A DNA stretch of 5,703 nucleotides from Bacteroidetes bacterium 4572_114 (GTDB taxonomy: Bacteria > Bacteroidota > Bacteroidia > Bacteroidales > 4484-276). This document shows positions 1-5,703 of the stretch, piece by piece (within the stretch, counting starts at the first letter, position 1; every line of letters starts with the position of its first letter). The notes under the pieces are model-generated. The model did not search any database, was not told where the DNA came from, and saw nothing but the letters and a program-made list of their open reading frames with translations. The stretch lies in assembly GCA_002254335.1 (NCBI GenBank), contig NIVA01000194.1, forward strand, positions 1 through 5,703, in the 5' to 3' direction. The translations under genes and the position numbers were made by a program.

Positions 1-2
1 AT

Positions 3-3000
3 GAAACCGGGGCATGGGTTACACCTTTTGCAATCGATCCTAATACCAACACTACAATATATGTTGGGATGAAAAATGTTTGGAAATCGACAAACAGGGG
101 AGATTCCTGGACCAAAATAAGCCCGTGGAGCACAAGCACAACATTGAGGTCTTTAGCGGTTGCACCATCCAATTCCGATTATATTTATGCTGCTACACAA
201 TCTTCATTTTACAGAACTATAGATGGAGGATCCAATTGGTCATCAGACATATCTGGTACCCTGCCTACCGGTTCGGGCAGTATTACCTACATATCAATTA
301 ATAACAACGACCCACTTACAGTTTGGGTTTCGTTGGGAGGATACAATTCTTATGGTGTTTACGAATCAACAAATGGTGGTGATACATGGACAAACATTTC
401 TACCGGATTACCAAGCCTGCCACTAATGTGTGTAATCCAAAACAGGCAAAATACAAACCAGGTAGAACTCTATGCCGGTACCGATGTTGGTGTTTATGTA
501 AAAGCAGGCGCAGCAGACTGGACATTGTTTTTCGATGGGCTTCCGAATGTTGTTGTTACCGAACTTGATATTTACTATGACGATATTACCCCGGCAAACA
601 GCAGTATCCGAGCTGCCACCTATGGGAGAGGTTTATGGGAATCGGATTTATTTACTGCTACTGCACCAACTTGCTACTTTACTGCCGATAATGTTTTTCC
701 TGCTGATGATAGCGAATATGTAAGTTTTACTGACAAATCGACCAATTCGCCAACTTCCTGGGAATGGACAATAACCCCAGCAACAATAACCTATCAGAGT
801 AGTACCAGCAGTACATCCGAAAACCCGGTAGTATCTTTTACAAACAACGGCCCTTATACAATTTCGCTTACTGTAACTAATGCTTATGGCTCAGATACTG
901 AAACCAAAACCGATTATATTCATCAAGGACAGCAAGGCAAATGGACAGGTACAACAAATACGGAGTGGAACACTGAAACCAACTGGGAAAACCAAATGGT
1001 GCCAACTTCTTCTACCGACATTACAATATCAGCAACAGCAATAAACTGGTTAAGTTATACCGGTAATTTTGAGTTAGGGGTACAGTGTAACAATTTTAGC
1101 ATGGATGGGGCATCGGAAGTAAGTATAAGCGGAAATCTTACAATTGCATCGGGCAAATCGTTTGTTTGCAACGGGGCAAATACAGTTAAGGTAGGGGGCA
1201 ACTGGGATAATAATGGAACATTTACAGCAGGAACCGGGACGGTTAATTTATACGGTTCCAATGCAAGTAATATTACCACAGTTGGCAGTGCAACCGGAGG
1301 TGGAAAAATCGACAATTCCGGAGGAGGAGGTTATTATACTTCGGCCACTTATAATATTTTTAATTGTGTTACAGCATTTCAATTGGTCTCTGCAAAAGTG
1401 TATGCAAGTGGAGCTGGAGAACGTACTTTTTATTGGGCAAATTCCAGTGGCACAGTGCAGGAACAAACTGTTGTCAACTTACCGGATGGTGAAAGCCGTG
1501 TAACTCTGAATTTTAATATAACAACCGGTACGGATCACAGACTTGGGGTTTCAAGTTCTAGTCCCAATTTATATAGAAATAATTCAGGGGTTTCGTATCC
1601 TTATGCAATTGGTGCTTTAGGTTCTGTTGTTAGTTCAAATGCTGGAACAAGTTATTATTATTTCTGTTATGATATAGAATATTCCACCGGGTCGGGAGTA
1701 GAAACTTATAATAACCTTGTAATTTCAAAAAGCAATAATACAGTAACAACAAACGGAGATATAGATATTAATAACAACCTTACCGTGCAACCCGGCGCAT
1801 GGTTTACCAACGCCACCGGAAACACTATTGCTGTTACAAACAATTTAACACTCGAAGCCAATGCAAGCGGCACGGCATCATTTATCGACAACGGTACAAC
1901 CAATGTTACCGGTTCAACTGATGTTCAATATTACTGTGTTTCGGATTTGTGGCACTATATATCTTCATGTTTTTCTACCGGTAATAACTTTAATGTTCTT
2001 TTCTCAGGACAAGTACCAACCGATTTTTACAGGTGGGACGAAAGCCATTCCGAACAGGGATCAACAGGATGGTGGATTAATATACTACATTCGTCAGAGT
2101 GGAATAACACAACATTTGCTGCTGCACAAGGATATGCCATTTCTGATTATACCGCAAAAGCAACCACCTATACACTTTCAGGTGTTTTGTACAATACTAC
2201 CAAAACCCTAAATATGACAAAAACAACGGGCAGTTCAGGCGAAGGCTGGAACTTGGTTGGAAATCCGTTCCCGGGCAGCATGGCCGCCAATACAAATGCC
2301 GATGCCAATAATTTCCTGTCGAGGAATTCCGAGGTTTTGGATCCATCCTATACTGCAATATATATTTACAACGATGCTATACAGGATTATGTTACTGTTA
2401 ACAATGGTTCCAATGCCGCCTACATCAGCAGTGGCCAGGGGTTTTTGGTGAGGACTGCTACCGATGGCAATGATATCAGTTTTCATATTGATGACCGCAA
2501 ACATGGTACGGCAACTTTTTATAAAGGTGGTGATGAAACCCAGCGGTTCTCCCTTACTCTTACCAGCCCCGATAATGTTATAAATGAAACAGAGATCGTG
2601 TTTATGGAAGGGATGGGCTACGGATTGGATCCCTCTTACGATGCCGGAAAATACAAAGGAAACCCGGACTTATCGCTTTACACCTCACTTATTGAAAGCA
2701 ATGGCCATGATTTTGCAATCCAGGCGCTACCTCTTTTGAACGAACCAGTAATCGTTCCCATTGGCTTAAATGCCGGAATTCAGGGCACGTATTCATTTAC
2801 TGCCGAAATGCAAAATTTTGAACCAAACACACCGATAACACTGGTTGATAAATACACTTCAAATCAGGTTGACCTCGTTTCAAATCCTCAATACAATTTT
2901 TTGGTGGATGAACCTGGAACTTACAACAACCGCTTCCTTATCTATTTTAAATCGGCGGTGGGCATTGAAGAAAACGGAACACAAGCTGATGATGCTTTTG

Positions 3001-3215
3001 AAATATACGCTTACGGAAACCAGATATTTATCTCTTCATCACCTAAAATTGAAGAATATTCGGTAAAGGTTTACAATGCTGTTGGACAATTGATCTTGCA
3101 AAAGGAGTTTAATTACAGTCCGTTTGAGCAAATAAATATTGATCAACCCGGGACTTATATTGTTAGGGTGTTTGCTGATCATGGAGTGGCAACTAAAAAG
3201 GTTGTTGTGCAGTAA
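3..3215 (+). CDS. T9SS-secreted multidomain surface/extracellular protein (BNR repeats, PKD, beta-solenoid, type A sorting domain), 5' partial
   Basis: The frame is open from the first bases of the window (first full codon at 3), so the Met codon at 69 is internal and the true start and signal peptide lie to the left. 1070 residues are visible, numbered here from nt 3. Asp-box (BNR) motifs STNRGDSW, TIDGGSNW and STNGGDTW sit at about 29-36, 72-79 and 122-129, and a propeller-ending RAATYGRGLW at about 203-212. A PKD-like domain follows at about 222-308 (SFTDKSTNSPTSWEW, then YTISLTVTNAYG). Next is a WTG..NTEWNTETNW..MVP entry into Asn/Thr/Gly-rich beta-solenoid repeats (about 314-420), a beta-sandwich-like segment (about 433-562), and solenoid again from ETYNNLVIS. 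GWNLVGNPFPG lies near 748-758. The last ~75 residues (YGNQIFISS, VKVYNAVGQLI, GTYIVRVF, KKVVVQ) are a T9SS type A sorting domain. Known for the family: such proteins cross the outer membrane by the Por system and are released or surface-anchored. The exact ligand or substrate is not evident; no catalytic domain is visible, though one could lie upstream. Confidence is high for T9SS cargo, low for function. Confidence 0.93.
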   Translation, partial: ETGAWVTPFAIDPNTNTTIYVGMKNVWKSTNRGDSWTKISPWSTSTTLRSLAVAPSNSDYIYAATQSSFYRTIDGGSNWSSDISGTLPTGSGSITYISINNNDPLTVWVSLGGYNSYGVYESTNGGDTWTNISTGLPSLPLMCVIQNRQNTNQVELYAGTDVGVYVKAGAADWTLFFDGLPNVVVTELDIYYDDITPANSSIRAATYGRGLWESDLFTATAPTCYFTADNVFPADDSEYVSFTDKSTNSPTSWEWTITPATITYQSSTSSTSENPVVSFTNNGPYTISLTVTNAYGSDTETKTDYIHQGQQGKWTGTTNTEWNTETNWENQMVPTSSTDITISATAINWLSYTGNFELGVQCNNFSMDGASEVSISGNLTIASGKSFVCNGANTVKVGGNWDNNGTFTAGTGTVNLYGSNASNITTVGSATGGGKIDNSGGGGYYTSATYNIFNCVTAFQLVSAKVYASGAGERTFYWANSSGTVQEQTVVNLPDGESRVTLNFNITTGTDHRLGVSSSSPNLYRNNSGVSYPYAIGALGSVVSSNAGTSYYYFCYDIEYSTGSGVETYNNLVISKSNNTVTTNGDIDINNNLTVQPGAWFTNATGNTIAVTNNLTLEANASGTASFIDNGTTNVTGSTDVQYYCVSDLWHYISSCFSTGNNFNVLFSGQVPTDFYRWDESHSEQGSTGWWINILHSSEWNNTTFAAAQGYAISDYTAKATTYTLSGVLYNTTKTLNMTKTTGSSGEGWNLVGNPFPGSMAANTNADANNFLSRNSEVLDPSYTAIYIYNDAIQDYVTVNNGSNAAYISSGQGFLVRTATDGNDISFHIDDRKHGTATFYKGGDETQRFSLTLTSPDNVINETEIVFMEGMGYGLDPSYDAGKYKGNPDLSLYTSLIESNGHDFAIQALPLLNEPVIVPIGLNAGIQGTYSFTAEMQNFEPNTPITLVDKYTSNQVDLVSNPQYNFLVDEPGTYNNRFLIYFKSAVGIEENGTQADDAFEIYAYGNQIFISSSPKIEEYSVKVYNAVGQLILQKEFNYSPFEQINIDQPGTYIVRVFADHGVATKKVVVQ

Positions 3216-3220
3216 AATGT

Positions 3221-3239
3221 AAAACTGTCAGACAGTTTT
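3221..3239. terminator. Palindromic hairpin just after the T9SS gene stop, possible bidirectional terminator
   Basis: AAAACTGTCAGACAGTTTT begins 6 nt after the TAA stop. It can fold into an 8-bp stem with a CAG loop, leading into TTTT, which fits a short rho-independent terminator for the + strand gene. It is also the left end of a 96-bp repeat element, so a terminator role may be incidental. Terminator activity is inferred from shape only. Confidence 0.4.
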
Positions 3240-3316
3240 GTGATAGTTTATTTGCATGGTAGTAGGGTTTCGATTCTATTCCATAAATATACAATTCCCG
3301 CAACTGTCTGACAGTT
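3221..3316. repeat. 96-bp paired-palindrome element, copy A (REPIN/MITE-like)
   Basis: The left end is AAAACTGTCAGACAGTTTT (9-bp arms around a central A). The right end is AACTGTCTGACAGTT (7-bp arms around a central T), the exact reverse complement of the inner 15 nt of the left end. The element therefore has 15-bp terminal inverted repeats that are themselves palindromes. The ~60-bp interior encodes nothing. Copy B at 3341-3436 matches at 95 of 96 positions (G at 3242 versus A at 3362). Two inverted REP-like palindromes around a spacer is the architecture known as a REPIN, typically mobilised by a RAYT (Y1 REP transposase). A MITE is the alternative. No transposase lies in the window. Confidence 0.75.
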
Positions 3317-3340
3317 CTCGTTTAAAAGTTGCAGTGCGGC

Positions 3341-3436
3341 AAAACTGTCAGACAGTTTTGTAATAGTTTATTTGCATGGTAGTAGGGTTTCGATTCTATT
3401 CCATAAATATACAATTCCCGCAACTGTCTGACAGTT
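3341..3436. repeat. 96-bp paired-palindrome element, copy B (REPIN/MITE-like)
   Basis: This is the second copy in the same orientation, 120 bp downstream of copy A and separated from it by a unique 24-bp linker (3317-3340). Similarity starts and stops exactly at the outer edges of the palindromes: the bases before (ATGT versus CGGC) and after (CTCG versus ACTG) do not match. Such sharp edges favour two insertions, or copying, of a defined unit. No convincing target-site duplication is visible around either copy. Confidence 0.75.
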
Positions 3437-3438
3437 AC

Positions 3439-3582
3439 TGGTCTGTCCTGAATTTAGTTTACAGAATTTGTTGCTAAAACTGTTTTTTCGCTCTCAATAT
3501 TTGCTGATTTTCTCTTTTGACTCTGTCAGTACGGACAGGTCACCACCAAAACCTGACAGAGTTCGCAGAACCTGTCAGAGTT
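3439..3582. repeat. Diverged CTGTC/GACAG repeat zone with a 10-bp hairpin
   Basis: No gene is seen here. ACTCTGTCAG (3520-3529) is the perfect inverted repeat of CTGACAGAGT (3553-3562), giving a 10-bp stem with a 23-nt loop. The loop contains GGACAGGT, which complements part of GTCTGTCC near 3441. AACCTGACAGAGTT (3550-3563) and AACCTGTCAGAGTT (3569-3582) are near-identical 14-mers 5 nt apart. All share the CTGTC/GACAG core of the 96-bp elements and may be older or related members of one repeat family. The stretch between about 3450 and 3519 shows nothing recognisable. Confidence 0.5.
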
Positions 3583-3642
3583 GATTAAATTAAAAAAAAC
3601 TTTCACCTTTTTTTTCCAAATATCCTCCATCACTCCAAAACT

Positions 3643-3770
3643 CCATTCCCCCATCACTCCATTCCCCCATCACTCCATTCCTCCATCACTCCATTCCCCC
3701 ATCACTCCATTCCTCCATCACTCCATTCCCCCAAAACTCCATTCCTCCATCACTCCATTCCTCCATCACT
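3643..3770. repeat. 16-bp C-rich minisatellite, 8 tandem units
   Basis: Eight consecutive 16-bp units are based on CCATTCCCCCATCACT. Variation is confined to a C/T change (CCATTCCTCCATCACT) and one ATC-to-AAA change in unit 6 (CCATTCCCCCAAAACT). Partial related units precede the array from about 3624. All C-richness is on the + strand. The unit has no stop codon in any + frame, so it produces a long spurious open frame with a Pro/His/Ser/Ile/Thr-rich 16-residue period. I do not call that a gene. Confidence 0.9.
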
Positions 3771-3778
3771 CCATCATT

Positions 3779-3810
3779 CCATTTCCCCATTTCCCCATTT
3801 CCCCATTTCC
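3779..3810. repeat. 8-bp tandem array (CCATTTCC x4)
   Basis: Four perfect CCATTTCC units directly follow the 16-bp array after a transitional CCATCATT. The 8-bp length is half of the 16-bp unit, and both begin with CCATT, so the arrays look like one repeat tract that changed period. The tract ends at the stop codon of the CHAP relic. Confidence 0.8.
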
Positions 3811-3990
3811 TCACATCACCTTAAAAATATCAATATCGTTTTTCTGGAAGTTCCTCATCCGGCGGCATACTTCAAAACCTTCGCGTGAGCCTTCATCATT
3901 GGTGTTGCCTTCGATGGTGTGGATCCAATCGTCGTCCAGGCCGGTTACTATCCCGGTGTGTGTCCAGTCCCAGGGATGTAAAAATTTTTT
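3811..3990 (-). pseudogene. Truncated C-terminus of a CHAP-type peptidoglycan hydrolase
   Basis: Read on the minus strand this frame gives about 59 codons ending in TGA at 3811-3813. Key motifs are WDWTHTGIVTG, then DDDWIHTIEGNTNDEGSREG, then FEVCRRMR. This is the typical C-terminal half of Bacteroidota CHAP/NlpC-P60-like amidases: the His of THTGIV would be the catalytic His, and the Glu/Asn of IEGN are the following conserved positions. The upstream half with the catalytic Cys is absent. The frame runs into a GTCAT minisatellite at 3991 and a TAA stop at 4006-4008, with no start codon before the conserved part. It is therefore a dead remnant, not a gene. Family assignment is by motif recognition alone. 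Confidence 0.7.
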
Positions 3991-4055
3991 GTCATGGTAT
4001 TTGATTTATTGTCATTTGATTCGTGTCATTTGATTCGCGTCATTGATTGTCATTT
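3991..4055. repeat. GTCAT minisatellite (14-bp unit GTCATTTGATTCGT)
   Basis: GTCAT recurs at 3991, 4011, 4025, 4039 and 4049. The two best units are GTCATTTGATTCGT (4011-4024) and GTCATTTGATTCGC (4025-4038). They are flanked by a shortened unit (GTCATTGATT) and by a longer degenerate one at 3991-4010 containing TTTGATT. The array abuts the broken 5' side of the CHAP relic. Confidence 0.7.
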
Positions 4056-4093
4056 TGCCTTCAGGCTTAATAATCTTACAAGCAATTAAATAG

Positions 4094-4110
4094 AAAAACC
4101 TGTTAGGTCT
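4094..4110 (-). terminator. Possible weak terminator of the DUF4230 gene
   Basis: On the minus strand, about 30 nt past the TGA stop, AGACCTAACAGGTTTTT can form a 6-bp stem with one G-U pair and an AAC loop, with Ts following. It is short, and it also resembles the CCTGTC-type repeats seen elsewhere in this intergenic region. The rest of 4056-4138 shows nothing recognisable. Confidence 0.35.
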
Positions 4111-4138
4111 CAATCATTACATTTTCACCATTTTAGAA

Positions 4139-5488
4139 TCAATTTTTCTTTTTAATCCTTTCAATAAATTTTTCTACTCCTGCAACCAGGTTACCTATCG
4201 GATTTTTTCTGTTCCTATACATTGTTTTGTTTTGCTCAACTTCAATAATCACCTTCATTTCGTCCCTGTTTAATGTGTCGATGCTATAATTGTACTTCTT
4301 TTCACTTGTGTATAATTTTAACTCTTTTACTACAATGGCCGTATCTTGTATGGTATCGTTTAACACATCGGTATAGTTCGTGTCGTATTTTATATCATCG
4401 AAAAAATTGACCGGTTTAACAACCGTATCCGAATAGCTGAATAAGCAAAAATCTTTATTATCAATTTTAAGAGTATCCAAAACAATTGCCTTTTTACCTT
4501 CTATTAAAAGCGTGTCACCTATTTTGTTTGGATTTTGGATATCTTGCCCGCAAGTATCTAAAACTTCAAAACTAAGTGCCTCTTTATTTAATAACCTCAT
4601 GGCCTGGTTAAAATCATATCTGAAATCACAATCCTGAAACCACATCCTATTTTCCATCACAATTGAAGTAGTAACGTTCAGGCTATCTTTTTTGTCGATT
4701 TTCAAGGTGTCGCGCAATTCAACCAACGTTTGCCGGTCGGTCAACGAAATATGAAAAGTATCCTTTAACATCCGTGCAACTTCCATAGAATAGAAATTAA
4801 AATGTTGGCCGGAATTGAGAAAATAAAGCCCTTTCAACTTGTTGATAAAGTATTGCAGCAACTGCCCCCTTTTAATTTTCATCGATGTAAAATCTTGTGA
4901 TCCTGGCTGGCTTAACTTTTTCAATTCCGATTGGTAAAGAGATTGTATAAAAATGGCTTCATTAATATCTACAAGGGTATCGGCAGCAATCATGGCATAT
5001 TGCAGGTCGAAGGGATGGGTATGGAACCGGACTTTTATATCGGGTTCATCCAGGATTAATGAGAAAAAATTCCTCAATGCTTCTTCGCCGTTTTCCAATG
5101 CCCGTTTCACAATATCTGCCCTCCTGGCCTGCTCAAGCAGTTTCTCCTTACATTGCTTTTTAACAGCTTTTGCATCCTCAAAATTCACCCTGCCACTATA
5201 ATCAACCAACTCAAAACCCTTGACTTTGCGCTCAGGGATAAACCACGGGTTAATATCCGTATCTAAAATTTCGGGCTTAATCCCAAAAAAATGAACTGTC
5301 TCATTTTCTTCATCATACAAAAAATTGCCCTCATCTAATTTCCCAAAATCAAACCCTGCCTTTACCCAGCCACGGCCAATAAATATAATTTCCTTGCGCT
5401 TGTTGGATCCTGATTCGAGGTGCTTTTTTGTGAGGAAACCATAAAAATTATAAAACTCATCAATAAAAGGCGGAACCTTTTGATATTG
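4139..5488 (-). CDS. DUF4230-family protein, main (C-terminal) part of a frameshifted gene
   Basis: This frame ends at TGA (4139-4141) and is open back to 5488. It contains the DUF4230 signature: IIFIGRGWVKAGFDFGKL, then EILDTDINPWFIPE and KVKGFELV, then a charged, probably helical NFEDAKAVKKQCKEKLLEQA segment leading to ALENGEEALRNFF. DUF4230 proteins are uncharacterised, so no function is assigned. After the domain comes an unusually long extension of about 290 residues rich in Asp/Thr/Lys, including DTLKIDKKD and DTLKIDNKD, ending in a basic tail (FIERIKKKN). No ATG or GTG precedes the conserved domain in this frame; the first possible start is a TTG at 5320, inside it. The sequence before it (KVPPFIDEFYNFYGFLTKK) is gene-like. 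I therefore read this as the continuation of the 5478-5703 fragment after a 1-nt frameshift, from sequencing error or real mutation. Confidence 0.8.
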   Translation of the reverse strand, partial: QYQKVPPFIDEFYNFYGFLTKKHLESGSNKRKEIIFIGRGWVKAGFDFGKLDEGNFLYDEENETVHFFGIKPEILDTDINPWFIPERKVKGFELVDYSGRVNFEDAKAVKKQCKEKLLEQARRADIVKRALENGEEALRNFFSLILDEPDIKVRFHTHPFDLQYAMIAADTLVDINEAIFIQSLYQSELKKLSQPGSQDFTSMKIKRGQLLQYFINKLKGLYFLNSGQHFNFYSMEVARMLKDTFHISLTDRQTLVELRDTLKIDKKDSLNVTTSIVMENRMWFQDCDFRYDFNQAMRLLNKEALSFEVLDTCGQDIQNPNKIGDTLLIEGKKAIVLDTLKIDNKDFCLFSYSDTVVKPVNFFDDIKYDTNYTDVLNDTIQDTAIVVKELKLYTSEKKYNYSIDTLNRDEMKVIIEVEQNKTMYRNRKNPIGNLVAGVEKFIERIKKKN

Positions 5489-5703
5489 TTATCCTTTTCA
5501 TTGAATATCCTTTCGGGGTCTAAACCCAGGTATTCATTTCCGATAAACGCAAGAAATTTATAATAAAATACTTCACCATATTGTTTTCTCAATTCCTTAG
5601 TTACAGCATTGGTGTACAAAACCCCAAATCTCCGGTCAACTTCCCTGAGGGTAATTTTCAAATCTATAAACAAATCTTCTGCCTTATTAGTAATTGTATC
5701 CTC
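5478..5703 (-). CDS. N-terminal part of the same frameshifted DUF4230 gene, 5' partial
   Basis: This minus-strand frame is open to the right edge (first codon GAG at 5701-5703), so the start lies outside the window. The TTG at 5671-5673 is internal. It reads EDTITNKAEDLFIDLKITLR, then a stretch containing EVFYYKFLAFIGNEYLGLDP and ending in NEKDNN at about 5486. Past there the frame gives an un-gene-like tail (RLLLMSFIIFMVSS and on to a TAA near 5362), while the neighbouring frame carries protein-like sequence into DUF4230. Restoring one base, for example an A in the AAAA run at 5478-5481, joins them as NNIKKVPPFIDEF. I do not recognise this N-terminal region. The gene converges with the T9SS gene. 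Confidence 0.7.

Noticed and set aside
69..71. ATG at 69 as the start of the T9SS gene
   Set aside because: The same frame is open and protein-like (TPFAIDPNTNTTIYVG) back to the window edge, and the propeller repeats would be cut mid-blade. It is an internal Met.
1055..1315. Minus-strand open frames within the T9SS gene (also 1248-1466, 1706-1903, 2235-2504) and short + frames in other phases
   Set aside because: They are shadows of the large coding region with no recognisable protein content.
3241..3300. Bacteroidota-type promoter (TTTG / TAnnTTTG) inside the 96-bp element
   Set aside because: A TTTATTTGC stretch is present, but spacing and consensus do not fit and no gene follows.
3221..3436. 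CRISPR array
   Set aside because: There are only two long copies with a 24-bp gap, the repeat has inverted palindromic ends, and no cas genes are present. The 16-bp and 14-bp arrays have no spacers.
3581..4033. 150-residue + strand open frame rich in His/Pro/Ser/Ile
   Set aside because: It is made by a stop-free C-rich minisatellite and then runs antisense through the CHAP relic. It starts at a TTG with no ribosome binding site and has no conserved protein features.
4953..5201. 82-residue + strand open frame opposite the DUF4230 gene
   Set aside because: It is antisense to a clearly conserved coding segment and has no features of its own.
5318..5320. TTG at 5320 as the start of a separate 393-residue gene
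   Set aside because: It falls inside the DUF4230 core. Conserved residues such as GRGWVKAGFDF lie upstream in the same frame, so it is not a real start.

Overview
The window looks like a chromosomal segment of a Bacteroidota organism, probably a Bacteroidales/Marinilabiliales-type or related environmental lineage. Three things point there: a large secreted protein ending in a type IX secretion system (T9SS) type A sorting domain, a DUF4230-family protein, and intergenic DNA rich in CTGTC/GACAG palindromes and short minisatellites. Lineage is inferred from protein style only.

Layout. Positions 3-3215 (+) carry the 3' part of a very large T9SS cargo protein whose start lies left of the window. 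Visible domains in order are Asp-box/BNR propeller repeats, a PKD domain, beta-solenoid-like repeats interrupted by a beta-sandwich-like segment, a middle region with the GWNLVGNPFPG motif, and the C-terminal sorting domain. Positions 4139-5703 (-) carry a DUF4230-type gene that enters from the right edge. Its reading frame is broken by an apparent 1-nt loss at about 5478-5487, so it appears as two overlapping fragments. The two genes converge.

The 923-bp convergent intergenic region (3216-4138) is the most unusual part. From left to right it holds: two copies of a 96-bp element (95/96 identical) with sharp boundaries, each bounded by palindromes that are exact reverse complements of each other; a zone of diverged CTGTC/GACAG repeats; a C-rich 16-bp minisatellite (8 units) passing into an 8-bp array; a decapitated CHAP-type peptidoglycan hydrolase C-terminus on the minus strand; a second minisatellite built on GTCATTTGATTCGT that starts where the CHAP relic stops; and a weak hairpin that may terminate the DUF4230 gene.

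The two protein genes show no sign of working together: they are on opposite strands and share only the intergenic region. I see no tRNA, rRNA, CRISPR array, intact transposase or complete defence system. The best candidate for something under-described is the 96-bp paired-palindrome element, which resembles a REPIN or MITE.
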